A DNA stretch of 6,357 nt from an uncultured Oscillospiraceae bacterium. Lineage in GTDB: Bacteria; Bacillota; Clostridia; Oscillospirales; Oscillospiraceae. Position numbers and translations under genes: made by a program. Below, one piece after another: positions 1-6,249 of this stretch; position 1 is the stretch's first letter, and each line of letters begins with the position of its first letter. The notes under the pieces were generated by a model that saw nothing but the letters and a program-made list of their open reading frames with translations, ran no database searches and had not been told where the DNA came from. The stretch lies in the NCBI GenBank assembly GCA_934670025.1, contig CAKUOS010000074.1:1-6357 (forward strand), given 5' to 3'.

Positions 1-231
1 TTCCGAAAGTCCTGCGAGGAGCGCTTCGGCGAAAACGCCGCCCTGCGTCCGGCCAATCTCATTAATCCGAGAAAGGTGCAGCTCAAGACCGGAAAGATCT
101 CCCTGACCGTCGATCCGGAGTACAGCTACCTTTTGGAGACCAGAATGCTCGAGGGGCGGAAAGTCTTGGTCATTCCGCTCGACGATGATCTGGAGTTTAA
201 CGGCCTGCCCGTCGGCATCACGACGGAATAG
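1..231 (+). CDS. DUF4317-family protein, C-terminal fragment
   Basis: This is the 3' end of a gene that enters from the left edge. Frame 1 is open from base 1 to a TAG stop at 229-231 and gives 76 residues with no start inside the window. The fragment contains the patterns LRPANLINP, a short beta-rich stretch LTVDPEYSYLLETR, then GRKVLVIPLDDDLEFNG. From memory this matches the C-terminal end of DUF4317 proteins, common in Clostridia, where an ETR..DGRKYI motif is followed by an acidic stretch and a VNG motif. The function of that family is not established, so none is assigned. The permease starts only 18 nt after the stop, so the two are probably co-transcribed. The reading frame is secure; the family call rests on recognition, not a search. 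Confidence 0.75.
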   Translation, partial: FRKSCEERFGENAALRPANLINPRKVQLKTGKISLTVDPEYSYLLETRMLEGRKVLVIPLDDDLEFNGLPVGITTE

Positions 232-236
232 AGAAA

Positions 237-241
237 AGGAG
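237..241 (+). promoter_or_regulatory. Ribosome binding site of the permease gene
   Basis: AGGAG lies 8 nt before the ATG at 250 and supports that codon as the start. It sits in the 18-nt gap after the DUF4317-like stop, which leaves no room for a separate promoter between the genes. Confidence 0.8.
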
Positions 242-249
242 CTTAAAAA

Positions 250-1596
250 ATGAAACACTCTCATGAGGCGCTGCTCCGCTTCCACGGAAGACCGCCGATG
301 GGCGCGGCGCTCTCTCTTGCGCTGGAGCATCTGGTCGCAATGATCGTCGGCTGTGTCACGCCCGCGATCATCATCGCGGAGACGGCCAATCTGGCCTATG
401 GCGACCGCGTGCTGCTGATCCAGACCTCGCTGGTCATGTCGGCGGTGTGCACGCTCATCCAGCTCTTCCCGCTGGGAAAGCGCTTCGGCGCGGGCCTTCC
501 GATCATTCTCGGCGTCAGCTTTGCCTATCTGCCAAGTATGCAGGCCATTGCCGCGACGGGCGGCGGCATTGCGGCCATTGCGGGCGCGATGCTGGTCGGC
601 GGACTGGTCGCGGTGTTCGTCGGTATTTTCGCAAAGCAGATCCGCAGGCTCTTCCCGCCGGTGATCACTGGAACGGTCGTTTTTACCATCGGTCTGTCCC
701 TCTATCCGACGGCGATCAACTATATGGCGGGCGGCACGGCCAACACGGCGGCCTCCGTGGCGGCCAAGGGACTGCCGACGTCGCTGATCTACGGCTCGTG
801 GCAGAACTGGCTGATCGCGTGCATTACGCTTGCGGCGGTCATGGTGCTGAACTATCACGGCAAGGGTATCTGCAAGCTGGCCTCCGTCCTCATCGGTATG
901 GCCTTCGGCTATCTGGTCGCGCTCTGCTTCGGCATGGTGGACTTTTCGGGGATCGGAGGGGCTGCGTGGTTCTCCCTGCCCAAGCCGCTGCACTTTGGCG
1001 TGCGCTTTGAGCTATCCGGCTGTATTGCGCTCGGGCTGCTGTTCGCGATCAACTCGATCCAAGCCATCGGCGACTTCTCGGCTGTCACCGTGGGCGCGCT
1101 GGGACGGGAGCCGACGGACGGCGAATTGCAGGGCGGTATCATCGCCTACGGCGTCGGCAACATCCTTGCGGCGCTGCTCGGCGGCCTGCCGACGGCGACG
1201 TATTCGCAGAACGTCGGCATCACCACGACCAATAAGGTCGTCAACCGAACCGTTTTCACGCTGACAAGCCTGTTTTTGCTGCTTGCGGGTGTGTCGCCGA
1301 AATTTGCGGCGATCCTGACCACCATTCCGCAGTGTGTGCTGGGCGGCGCGACCGTGACGGTGTTCTCGACGATCGCGATGACCGGCATGAAGCTCATCGC
1401 CTCGCAGGGACTGACGGCGCGCAACACAACGGTCGTCGGCCTTTCGGCGGCGCTCGGCGTGGGCGTGGCGCAGGCCGGCACGGCGCTTTCGCAGTTTCCG
1501 GAGGCGGTCACGATGATCCTCGGCAAGTCGCCCGTTGTGATCGCTACGATCATGGCGGTGCTGCTGAACCTGATCCTGCCGAAAGAATCGCAATAA
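250..1596 (+). CDS. NCS2-family nucleobase (xanthine/uracil-type) permease
   Basis: A 448-residue integral membrane protein of the nucleobase:cation symporter-2 (NAT/NCS2) family, which imports purines or pyrimidines across the cytoplasmic membrane by ion symport. The length is normal for the family and the protein is hydrophobic throughout, consistent with the usual 14 membrane segments. Family marks seen: the TM1 histidine in LEHLVAM (H27), the TM3 region GLPIILGVSFAYL (about 83-94), the TM8 region INSIQAIGDFSA (267-278), and the NAT signature QNVG at 320-323 followed by ITTTNK. Two positions depart from well-studied members: Q271 where the TM8 glutamate is usual, and N328 where the signature usually has threonine. 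The protein ends with LLNLILPKE. The start at 250 has a good AGGAG site. The substrate cannot be read from sequence; a purine such as xanthine is the more likely guess. The gene is followed by a strong terminator and is probably co-transcribed with the DUF4317-like gene. Confidence 0.9.
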   Translation: MKHSHEALLRFHGRPPMGAALSLALEHLVAMIVGCVTPAIIIAETANLAYGDRVLLIQTSLVMSAVCTLIQLFPLGKRFGAGLPIILGVSFAYLPSMQAIAATGGGIAAIAGAMLVGGLVAVFVGIFAKQIRRLFPPVITGTVVFTIGLSLYPTAINYMAGGTANTAASVAAKGLPTSLIYGSWQNWLIACITLAAVMVLNYHGKGICKLASVLIGMAFGYLVALCFGMVDFSGIGGAAWFSLPKPLHFGVRFELSGCIALGLLFAINSIQAIGDFSAVTVGALGREPTDGELQGGIIAYGVGNILAALLGGLPTATYSQNVGITTTNKVVNRTVFTLTSLFLLLAGVSPKFAAILTTIPQCVLGGATVTVFSTIAMTGMKLIASQGLTARNTTVVGLSAALGVGVAQAGTALSQFPEAVTMILGKSPVVIATIMAVLLNLILPKESQ

Positions 1597-1602
1597 GATC
1601 AA

Positions 1603-1642
1603 AGAAACAGGCGGAGGAGCGACTGCTCCTCTGCCTGTTTCT
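1603..1642. terminator. Probable bidirectional terminator between convergent genes
   Basis: An 18-bp stem (1603-1620 with 1625-1642) closes on a 4-nt loop, GACT. On the plus strand all positions pair, with one G-U wobble (1613/1632); on the minus strand that pair becomes an A-C mismatch. The stem base is A-rich on one side and T-rich on the other (AAACAGG / CCTGTTT), so either transcript ends in a GC-rich hairpin followed by a U-rich stretch. It begins 6 nt after the permease stop at 1596 and lies 5 nt past the stop of the minus-strand ABC gene (1648-1650), the expected place for a shared terminator. Confidence 0.85.
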
Positions 1643-1647
1643 GCTTT

Positions 1648-3399
1648 CTATTCCTCCATATGCCAGCCCTCGGCCTGCTCGCGGATTTGCAGGAAGCGCC
1701 GATAGAGGCCGTCCTGCCGCGCCAGCTCCGCGTGCGTGCCGTGCTGCACGATCCTGCCGTCGTCCACGACAAGGATCTGGTCGGCGTTTTGAATGGTGGC
1801 AAGCCGGTGGGCGATGGTGAGAATGGTCTTGCCGCGTGTCAGTTCGGAGAGGGCGTGCTGGATCAGGTGCTCGTTTTCCGGATCGACACTGGCCGTGGCC
1901 TCGTCGAGAAGAATGACCGGCGCGTTTTTCAAGATCGCGCGCGCGATGGAAATGCGCTGTCGCTCGCCGCCGGAGAGCGTTCCGCCGCCTTCGCCGACCA
2001 CAGTGTCGTAGCCGTCGGGCAGCGCCATGATGAAATCGTGGCAGCGAGCCTTCTTGGCCGCGTCGATCATTTCCGCCTCCGTCGCGTCGGGTTTGCCGAA
2101 GAGGATGTTCGCGCGGATGGTGTCATGGAAAAGGTAGACGTTTTGGAACACCATGGAGAGGTTGGACAGCAGGCTGTCGCAGGTAAACTCCCGCAGGTCG
2201 TGACCGCCGAGGCGGATGCTGCCCGCCTGCGGATCGTAGAAACGGGCAAGCAGACTGCAAATGGTCGTCTTGCCGGAACCGGAGGGGCCGACGATGGCGG
2301 TGGAGGTCTTTTCCGGAATACGGAAGCTGACATCCTTCAAGACCGCGCGCGTATCGTAGCCGAAGGTGACGTTCTGAAACGCGATGTCGTAGTGCGAAAG
2401 GTGGATGTCCCTGCCGTCGGTGTCGATGAAATTTCCGCCGCGCAGCGCGTCGAGCTGATCCATCGCCTCGTCGATGACGCCGAGGGTATGCGCGCTGTCG
2501 CTGATCGGCTCCAGACTTGCGAAAATGCTGAACGAAAAGAAGACGAAGATCAGCATCATGGAAAACGGCATCCGCCCCGCGAGACACATGAGCGCGGCGG
2601 CCAGCGCCAGACCCACGCTGCCGCACTTGAGCGCGAGCAGATGCAGCGCGTTGGCGGGCAGATAGCCCCATTCGATCTTGAGATGGATGCGTTTGCTGTC
2701 GTCGACCGCTCCGGAAAGCGCTTCCATGGACGCGCCGCCCTTGCCGAAGGACTTGACGACGGCCAGACCGCGCGCGTATTCGATGACCGCGCCGGTCATG
2801 TCGCGGTTGGCTTGCGCCGCGACGGGGGAGTGGACGCGGCTGTAATGTGATACGATCAGCAGGCAGCAGAACGACAGCGCGGCGGCGGTCAGCGCGATGA
2901 GCGCTGTCAGGGGGCTACAGACCGCAAGGCCGATGAAGATCACAAGGAAGTTCAGGTAGCCGCCCACGAAGTTGTCGATCATGCGGATGCCCATGTTTTC
3001 CAAGGTGGACAGCCCCGTGGTGATAGAATTTAAGATGTCGCCCGTGCTGACCGTTTGAAAATAACCCAGCGAGACGCGCTTGAGCGCGTCGCCGATGGCG
3101 AGACGGTCGCGCGCGGTGAGGCGGTAGCTGATCGGCTCTTGCAGGCGAGCGCGGAAATAGTCGAACAGGAAGCGAAGGAACACCAGAACGACTTGCAGCA
3201 CGATGCTCTTCCAGATCCACGCGGTGTCAAAGGTCGTCCCGTTTTTCTGCGCCTCGATGAGCGAGCCGACCGTATAGGCGGCCAGTCCAAGCGGGAGGGC
3301 GGCGAAAATGTGGGAGAAAAAGGTCATCACGAAGCCCCAGTATAGCTGCCGTTTCCATTCGCCGCACCAGTCGATGATGCGCTTTACGGTTTTGAACAT
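1648..3399 (-). CDS. ABC half-transporter, membrane domain plus ATPase (second of pair, YbtQ/IrtB-like)
   Basis: A 583-residue ABC transporter half with an N-terminal exporter-type membrane domain (about 15-310) and a C-terminal ATPase (about 335-575). All ATPase motifs look functional: A-loop tyrosine in FGY (Y348), Walker A GPSGSGKT (371-378), Q-loop Q419 in VFQNVYLF, signature LSGGERQR (475-482), Walker B VILLDE with catalytic E500, D-loop in SVDPENE (504-510), and H-loop H531. As a half-transporter it must dimerise; the partner is almost certainly the 588-aa protein whose stop codon lies 3 nt upstream. The ATG at 3397-3399 has an AAAGGAGG site with 8-nt spacing. Pairing with a similar half behind an AraC regulator resembles YbtPQ/IrtAB systems, which have exporter fold but import ferric siderophores. 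A drug or peptide exporter remains possible. The TAG stop sits beside a strong terminator, so this is the last gene of the operon. Confidence 0.9.
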   Translation of the reverse strand: MFKTVKRIIDWCGEWKRQLYWGFVMTFFSHIFAALPLGLAAYTVGSLIEAQKNGTTFDTAWIWKSIVLQVVLVFLRFLFDYFRARLQEPISYRLTARDRLAIGDALKRVSLGYFQTVSTGDILNSITTGLSTLENMGIRMIDNFVGGYLNFLVIFIGLAVCSPLTALIALTAAALSFCCLLIVSHYSRVHSPVAAQANRDMTGAVIEYARGLAVVKSFGKGGASMEALSGAVDDSKRIHLKIEWGYLPANALHLLALKCGSVGLALAAALMCLAGRMPFSMMLIFVFFSFSIFASLEPISDSAHTLGVIDEAMDQLDALRGGNFIDTDGRDIHLSHYDIAFQNVTFGYDTRAVLKDVSFRIPEKTSTAIVGPSGSGKTTICSLLARFYDPQAGSIRLGGHDLREFTCDSLLSNLSMVFQNVYLFHDTIRANILFGKPDATEAEMIDAAKKARCHDFIMALPDGYDTVVGEGGGTLSGGERQRISIARAILKNAPVILLDEATASVDPENEHLIQHALSELTRGKTILTIAHRLATIQNADQILVVDDGRIVQHGTHAELARQDGLYRRFLQIREQAEGWHMEE

Positions 3400-3402
3400 A
3401 GC

Positions 3403-5169
3403 TTACGCCTCCTTTGCCGATACTGCCCAGTCCTTCGCCCCGATGTGCGCCTGCCACATATCGCGGTAGAGCGGGCAGGACGCAAGCAGCGCCTCTTGTT
3501 TACCTTGGGCGACGATCCGTCCGCCCTTTAGGACGACGATGTTGTCCGCGTTTTTGACCGTGGAGAGCCGATGGGCGATGACGAGCAGTGTTTTTCCTTT
3601 TGTCAGCGCGGCGATACTGCGCTGGAGCTTGTCCTCATTTTCCGGATCGGTGAAGGCGGTCGCCTCGTCGAGAATGACGATAGGTGCGTTCTTGAGCATC
3701 ATGCGCGCGATGGCGATGTGCTGCTTTTCTCCGCCGGAGAGGCGCCTGCCCGCTTCACCGGCGGGCGTGTCGTAGCCCTGCGGCAGGCGGCGGATGAACG
3801 CCTCGCACTGCGCGCTTCTTGCCGCCGCCTTGACCTCCTCATCGGTTGCCTTGGGATTGCCGAGACGGATGTTTTCCAGCAGCGAGCAGCGGAAGAGGAA
3901 ATTGTCCTGCGTGACGAAGCTGACCTGCTCTGCCAGCTGCGAAAGCGGCATATCCCTGATACCCACGCCGCCGACGCGGATGCTGCCGTCCGTCACGTCC
4001 CAGAAGCGGGAGATCAGCTTGGCCACCGTCGATTTTCCCCCGCCGGAGGGGCCGACCAGCGCGGTGAAGCTGCCGGACGGGAGCGAAAGGTCTATGCCGT
4101 GCAGCACCTCGTCCGTCTTCGCGCCGGTGTAGGAAAAATGCACGTTTTTTAGTTCCACGTCGGTGCCCTTCGTCTCGACACGACCGGCAGGCTCGGGAAG
4201 CTCCGGCAGTTCAAGGAATGCTTCCAGCTGCTCCACGGTGCATTTGACCTGCCGCATATTTTCCGAAAAGACTTCTAACTTAGCGAGCGAGCCGACCATG
4301 GAGATCGACAGCATCACAGCCAGCGCCGCCTGTGGCGCGCTGATGCGGCCGCTGGAAGCCAGCGCCAGCGCGGCGGGAAGCGTGCCGATGAGCGTGGAGG
4401 GGAAGAGGGCGAAGCTCAGCTTCATCGTGGCGAAGGTGGAGGTGAGCCACTTGACCACAAAGGTGCGGAAATTTGTGATCGCACCGGCGTATTTTTCGTA
4501 GGACACACCGGCGCGGCCAAAGGCCTTGATGACCTCGATGCCCTCGATGTACTCGACGATGGTGCTGTTCATATCGCTTGCGGCACGGTCATAGGTCTCA
4601 AAGTTTTTGCCGCTGATCTTGAAGGTCAGCCCCATGCAGAAAAAGGAGAGCGGGAAGGTCACGAGCGATGCCAGCGCCAGACGCCAGTCCAGCGCGGCCA
4701 GTGCGGCGATGCTCACGACGGGCAGGACGATGTGCCCCGCGCCCTCCGGAATCATGTGTGCCAGCGGCGGCTCGAGATTTTCGATTTTGTCTACCATCAT
4801 GCTCTTGATCTCGCCGATGCTGTGCCCCTCCACGTCGCCCAGCGGCGCGCGCAGAAAACGGTCGGCCAGCCGCAGCCGCAGCCCCTTCAGAATGTGGTAG
4901 GCCATGGTGTGCGAGATGCCGCTCGACAGACTGAACAGCAGGATCTTTGCCGCGTATGCCGCCAGCGCGCCAAGGCACCAGCGGACGACGGCGGCTGCGG
5001 TCGCCGTGTCTGCCGTGAACAGGCAGATCATCCGGTACATACAGTAAAACGGCACCAGTCCCGCGCCGACCGACAGCACCGACAGCACGACGGACAGTGC
5101 CAGCCGCTTTTTTTCGCCCGCAGCACAGGCAAACAGGGCATTCATCCAGCGCTTCTTTTCAGACCTCAT
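3403..5169 (-). CDS. ABC half-transporter, membrane domain plus ATPase (first of pair, YbtP/IrtA-like)
   Basis: A 588-residue ABC half-transporter with a membrane domain (about 20-305) and an ATPase domain (about 335-575). The stretch EYIEGIEVIKAFGRA (about 207-221) is the typical cytoplasmic helix region of exporter-fold ABC proteins. ATPase motifs: A-loop Y347, Walker A GPSGGGKS (373-380), Q-loop Q421 in TQDNFLF, signature LSGGEKQ (477-483), Walker B IVILDE with E502, then ATAFTDPENE, and H-loop H533. Both halves of the pair keep the catalytic glutamate and histidine, so neither ATP site is obviously degenerate from its own motifs. The ATAF.DPENE wording is, from memory, typical of the IrtA/YbtP group. 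There is no N-terminal siderophore-interaction domain such as mycobacterial IrtA has. The ATG at 5167-5169 has GAGGAGG at 5175-5181 with 5-nt spacing, and the start overlaps the end of the AraC gene by 11 nt, implying translational coupling. Substrate is inferred, not seen. Confidence 0.9.
   Translation of the reverse strand: MRSEKKRWMNALFACAAGEKKRLALSVVLSVLSVGAGLVPFYCMYRMICLFTADTATAAAVVRWCLGALAAYAAKILLFSLSSGISHTMAYHILKGLRLRLADRFLRAPLGDVEGHSIGEIKSMMVDKIENLEPPLAHMIPEGAGHIVLPVVSIAALAALDWRLALASLVTFPLSFFCMGLTFKISGKNFETYDRAASDMNSTIVEYIEGIEVIKAFGRAGVSYEKYAGAITNFRTFVVKWLTSTFATMKLSFALFPSTLIGTLPAALALASSGRISAPQAALAVMLSISMVGSLAKLEVFSENMRQVKCTVEQLEAFLELPELPEPAGRVETKGTDVELKNVHFSYTGAKTDEVLHGIDLSLPSGSFTALVGPSGGGKSTVAKLISRFWDVTDGSIRVGGVGIRDMPLSQLAEQVSFVTQDNFLFRCSLLENIRLGNPKATDEEVKAAARSAQCEAFIRRLPQGYDTPAGEAGRRLSGGEKQHIAIARMMLKNAPIVILDEATAFTDPENEDKLQRSIAALTKGKTLLVIAHRLSTVKNADNIVVLKGGRIVAQGKQEALLASCPLYRDMWQAHIGAKDWAVSAKEA
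3408..3415 (-). promoter_or_regulatory. Ribosome binding site inside the end of the upstream ABC gene
   Basis: On the minus strand AAAGGAGG lies 8 nt before the ATG at 3399 and within the last codons of the 588-aa ABC gene (stop 3403-3405). This near-consensus site fixes the start of the 583-aa protein and ties its translation to that of its partner, as expected for subunits made in equal amounts. Confidence 0.85.
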
Positions 5170-5893
5170 AATGGCCTCCTCGTTCCTTTCGATATTCCGA
5201 CGGCGTCAGGCGCATGACGCGCTTGAATGCCTCCGTGAATTTTCCCGCGTTGTCGTAACCGACCCGACCGCCGACCTCCGCGATGCTCAGCGCACGCGAC
5301 CGGATCAGCAGCTCTGCCGCCAGATTCATGCGATAGTTCGTCAGCCATGTGCCCATGGCGGAGCCGTAGACGGAGCGGAAGCAGGCCTTCATCGTGGTCA
5401 GGGGGAGGCCGAACCTTTGCGCCAGCGCCTCCTGCGTAAAGTGCTCTGTGATGTGCTCGGCAAGAAAGCTCTGGATGGCCTTGACCTTCTCCACCTGCGT
5501 TTTATAAAAGTACGGCGGCGCTTCGTCCTTCGGAACGGTCATCGCGCTCAGATACAGGAGCAGCTCCAGCGTTTTGAGCCGGAAGTAGGGAATGCGGATC
5601 GCCTCGGGGACGCGGTAGAGTTCGTCGAAAATATGCGCAAGCCCTGCGTTGTGTACCACGCGCGGATAAGCGCCCAGTGCCCAGCGCGCAATGATGTCCT
5701 CGGGTGTTGCGGGGAAGTCCCCGCACTCCGGCGGGCGCAAGCGACCCGCGATGTTGCGGTCGAAGGCGACGGTCAGGCCGTGGTAGTGGTGCGACGGGAA
5801 GAAGAAGGTGCCGGTGTGGCGCTGGCGAAGGTCGAGCTTCATATCGCCCGCTTCCGTATAGGCAAGCAGATCTTCGCGCGGCGCGTATTCCAT
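5159..5893 (-). CDS. AraC-family transcriptional regulator, C-terminal part with intact DNA-binding domain
   Basis: A 244-residue open frame that carries the rest of the regulator, corresponding to residues 74-317 of the restored protein. The beginning (MKLDLRQRHTGTFFFPSHHYHG) continues the N-terminal domain. The AraC/XylS DNA-binding domain spans about 138-238: a first helix-turn-helix around FTQEALAQRFGLPLTTMKACFR and a second around LSIAEVGGRVGYDNAGKFTEAFKR, ending in the family signature LTPSEYRK. The ATG at 5891-5893 is preceded by GAGG (5899-5902) with 5-nt spacing, so independent initiation of a truncated protein is possible but weak. The TGA stop (5159-5161) lies 11 nt inside the first ABC gene. 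A truncated form could still bind DNA but would lack about a quarter of the sensor region. An automatic annotation would probably report this frame as an intact regulator, which would be misleading. Confidence 0.8.
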   Translation of the reverse strand: MEYAPREDLLAYTEAGDMKLDLRQRHTGTFFFPSHHYHGLTVAFDRNIAGRLRPPECGDFPATPEDIIARWALGAYPRVVHNAGLAHIFDELYRVPEAIRIPYFRLKTLELLLYLSAMTVPKDEAPPYFYKTQVEKVKAIQSFLAEHITEHFTQEALAQRFGLPLTTMKACFRSVYGSAMGTWLTNYRMNLAAELLIRSRALSIAEVGGRVGYDNAGKFTEAFKRVMRLTPSEYRKERGGHYEV

Positions 5894-6126
5894 GCGTCCC
5901 TCTCTGCAATGATCGATCGCAAATGATCGATCGCAAACAGACGCCGATCGGCCACATAGCTGCTGTCAAAGCGCTCCATGTGGAAGTCGTTAAAGCTCAG
6001 CACGACGCCCGAAAAGACCTCGTAGGTGGTCATAGTCCCCTCGCCGGTCTCGTTGCGAAATTGCCAGACCGTGCAGCCGTCGCTCTGCGCCAGCAGCACC
6101 GCACCCTGTTTTTTCATTTGCTCCAT
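5839..6126 (-). CDS. N-terminal fragment of AraC-family regulator (frameshifted)
   Basis: A 95-residue open frame. Residues 1-68 belong to the N-terminal sensing domain of the AraC regulator, with the run CTVWQF..ETGEGTMTTYEVFSGVVLSFNDFHM. From about residue 69 onward the sequence is out of frame because of the tandem duplication, and the tail LRSIIAERDAWNTRR..RKRAI is probably not native. The ATG at 6124-6126 is preceded by AGGAG at 6135-6139 with 8-nt spacing, clearly the regulator's true start; a second methionine three codons on has no such site. The frame ends in TGA at 5839-5841, overlapping the downstream frame by 55 nt. Without the DNA-binding domain this piece is unlikely to act as a regulator. 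Confidence 0.7.
   Translation of the reverse strand: MEQMKKQGAVLLAQSDGCTVWQFRNETGEGTMTTYEVFSGVVLSFNDFHMERFDSSYVADRRLFAIDHLRSIIAERDAWNTRRAKICLPIRKRAI
5910..5937. repeat. Perfect 14-bp tandem duplication within the AraC gene
   Basis: TGATCGATCGCAAA (plus strand) occurs at 5910-5923 and again at 5924-5937 with no differences. The 14-base periodicity extends two bases further left to 5908, so the tract covers 30 bp. Each unit contains the palindrome GATCGATC. Fourteen is not a multiple of three, so one copy keeps the AraC frame and two break it. Confidence 0.97.
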
Positions 6127-6134
6127 GTTCTGCG

Positions 6135-6139
6135 CTCCT
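6135..6139 (-). promoter_or_regulatory. Ribosome binding site of the AraC gene
   Basis: AGGAG on the minus strand, 8 nt before the ATG at 6126. It identifies the original start of the regulator and shows that the upstream 95-residue frame is genuinely translated rather than a chance open frame. Confidence 0.75.
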
Positions 6140-6151
6140 GTGTTCTTCTTG

Positions 6152-6178
6152 GTTAGTTACGGCTAACTGTCGGACAGT
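6152..6178. promoter_or_regulatory. Two adjacent dyads, candidate operator downstream of and over the -10 box
   Basis: GTTAG at 6152-6156 and CTAAC at 6163-6167 form an inverted repeat separated by 6 nt. Immediately next to it ACTGTCGGACAGT (6166-6178) is a perfect dyad with 6-bp arms around one base. They cover the expected transcription start and touch the -10 box, where a repressor would act. The GTTA..TAAC half-sites recall DtxR/IdeR-type iron boxes, but the spacing is not the classical one, so no regulator is assigned. Confidence 0.4.
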
Positions 6179-6204
6179 ATACCACACGTTTTGCAAAATG
6201 TCTT
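6176..6204 (-). promoter_or_regulatory. Putative sigma-70-type promoter of the araC-ABC operon
   Basis: On the minus strand AAGACA (6199-6204) and TATACT (6176-6181) are 17 bp apart, matching 4 of 6 and 5 of 6 consensus bases. Initiation would fall near 6169, giving a leader of about 43 nt before the AraC start. The weak -35 fits an activator-dependent promoter. It is the only good candidate between the upstream terminator and the gene. Confidence 0.55.
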
Positions 6205-6229
6205 TACCGATCGGACTTAAATTTACCGA
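6203..6229 (-). promoter_or_regulatory. Direct repeats TCGGTAAA, candidate activator site
   Basis: On the minus strand TCGGTAAA occurs at 6222-6229 and 6203-6210, 19 bp apart, centred about 56 and 37 bp upstream of the predicted start. The nearer copy overlaps the -35 box. Same-orientation half-sites about two helical turns apart, abutting -35, are the usual pattern for AraC-family activators, so autoregulation by the neighbouring AraC protein is plausible. An 8-bp repeat in so short a region could still be chance. Confidence 0.35.
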
Positions 6230-6249
6230 AAAGACGAAATTTTGCGCAT

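Larger units (their letters stand above)
5159..6126 (-). pseudogene. AraC-family regulator gene, frameshifted by a 14-bp tandem duplication
   Basis: Two overlapping minus-strand reading frames, 5839-6126 and 5159-5893, are the N- and C-terminal parts of one AraC-type regulator. At 5910-5937 the 14-mer TTTGCGATCGATCA (minus strand) occurs twice in tandem. Deleting one copy leaves 954 nt and joins the frames as FAIDH-CREGR-MEYAPRED, giving a 317-residue protein with no internal stop. That length is normal for YbtA-like AraC regulators, and the restored junction reads like intact family members as I remember them. As written, translation from the first start leaves frame after FAIDH (about residue 68) and stops at 5839-5841. 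In its ancestral form the protein would bind DNA through the C-terminal double helix-turn-helix and probably control the ABC genes that follow it in the same operon. Whether the break is genuine, reversible or an assembly artefact cannot be decided from one copy of the sequence. Confidence 0.85.

Noticed and set aside
1012..1602. Open frames antisense to the permease (also 1146-1553) and 447-1010 in another plus frame
   Set aside because: They have Arg/His-rich low-complexity composition typical of off-frame translation, and the permease frame explains the region fully.
1660..2850. A 396-codon open frame on the plus strand
   Set aside because: It lies wholly antisense to the ABC gene at 1648-3399, which has every ATPase motif. 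The predicted protein has no recognisable domain, and long antisense frames are expected in GC-rich genes.
5171..5926. A 251-codon open frame on the plus strand
   Set aside because: It is antisense to the AraC DNA-binding domain, has no family resemblance and is an Arg/Ala-rich composition shadow.
5839..5940. Programmed ribosomal frameshifting as the explanation for the split AraC gene
   Set aside because: I see no slippery heptamer at the junction, and the exact 14-bp tandem duplication explains the frame change completely.
6152..6168. A definite DtxR/IdeR iron box
   Set aside because: The half-sites look similar but the spacing differs by one base and the outer bases do not match, so it is kept only as a candidate operator.
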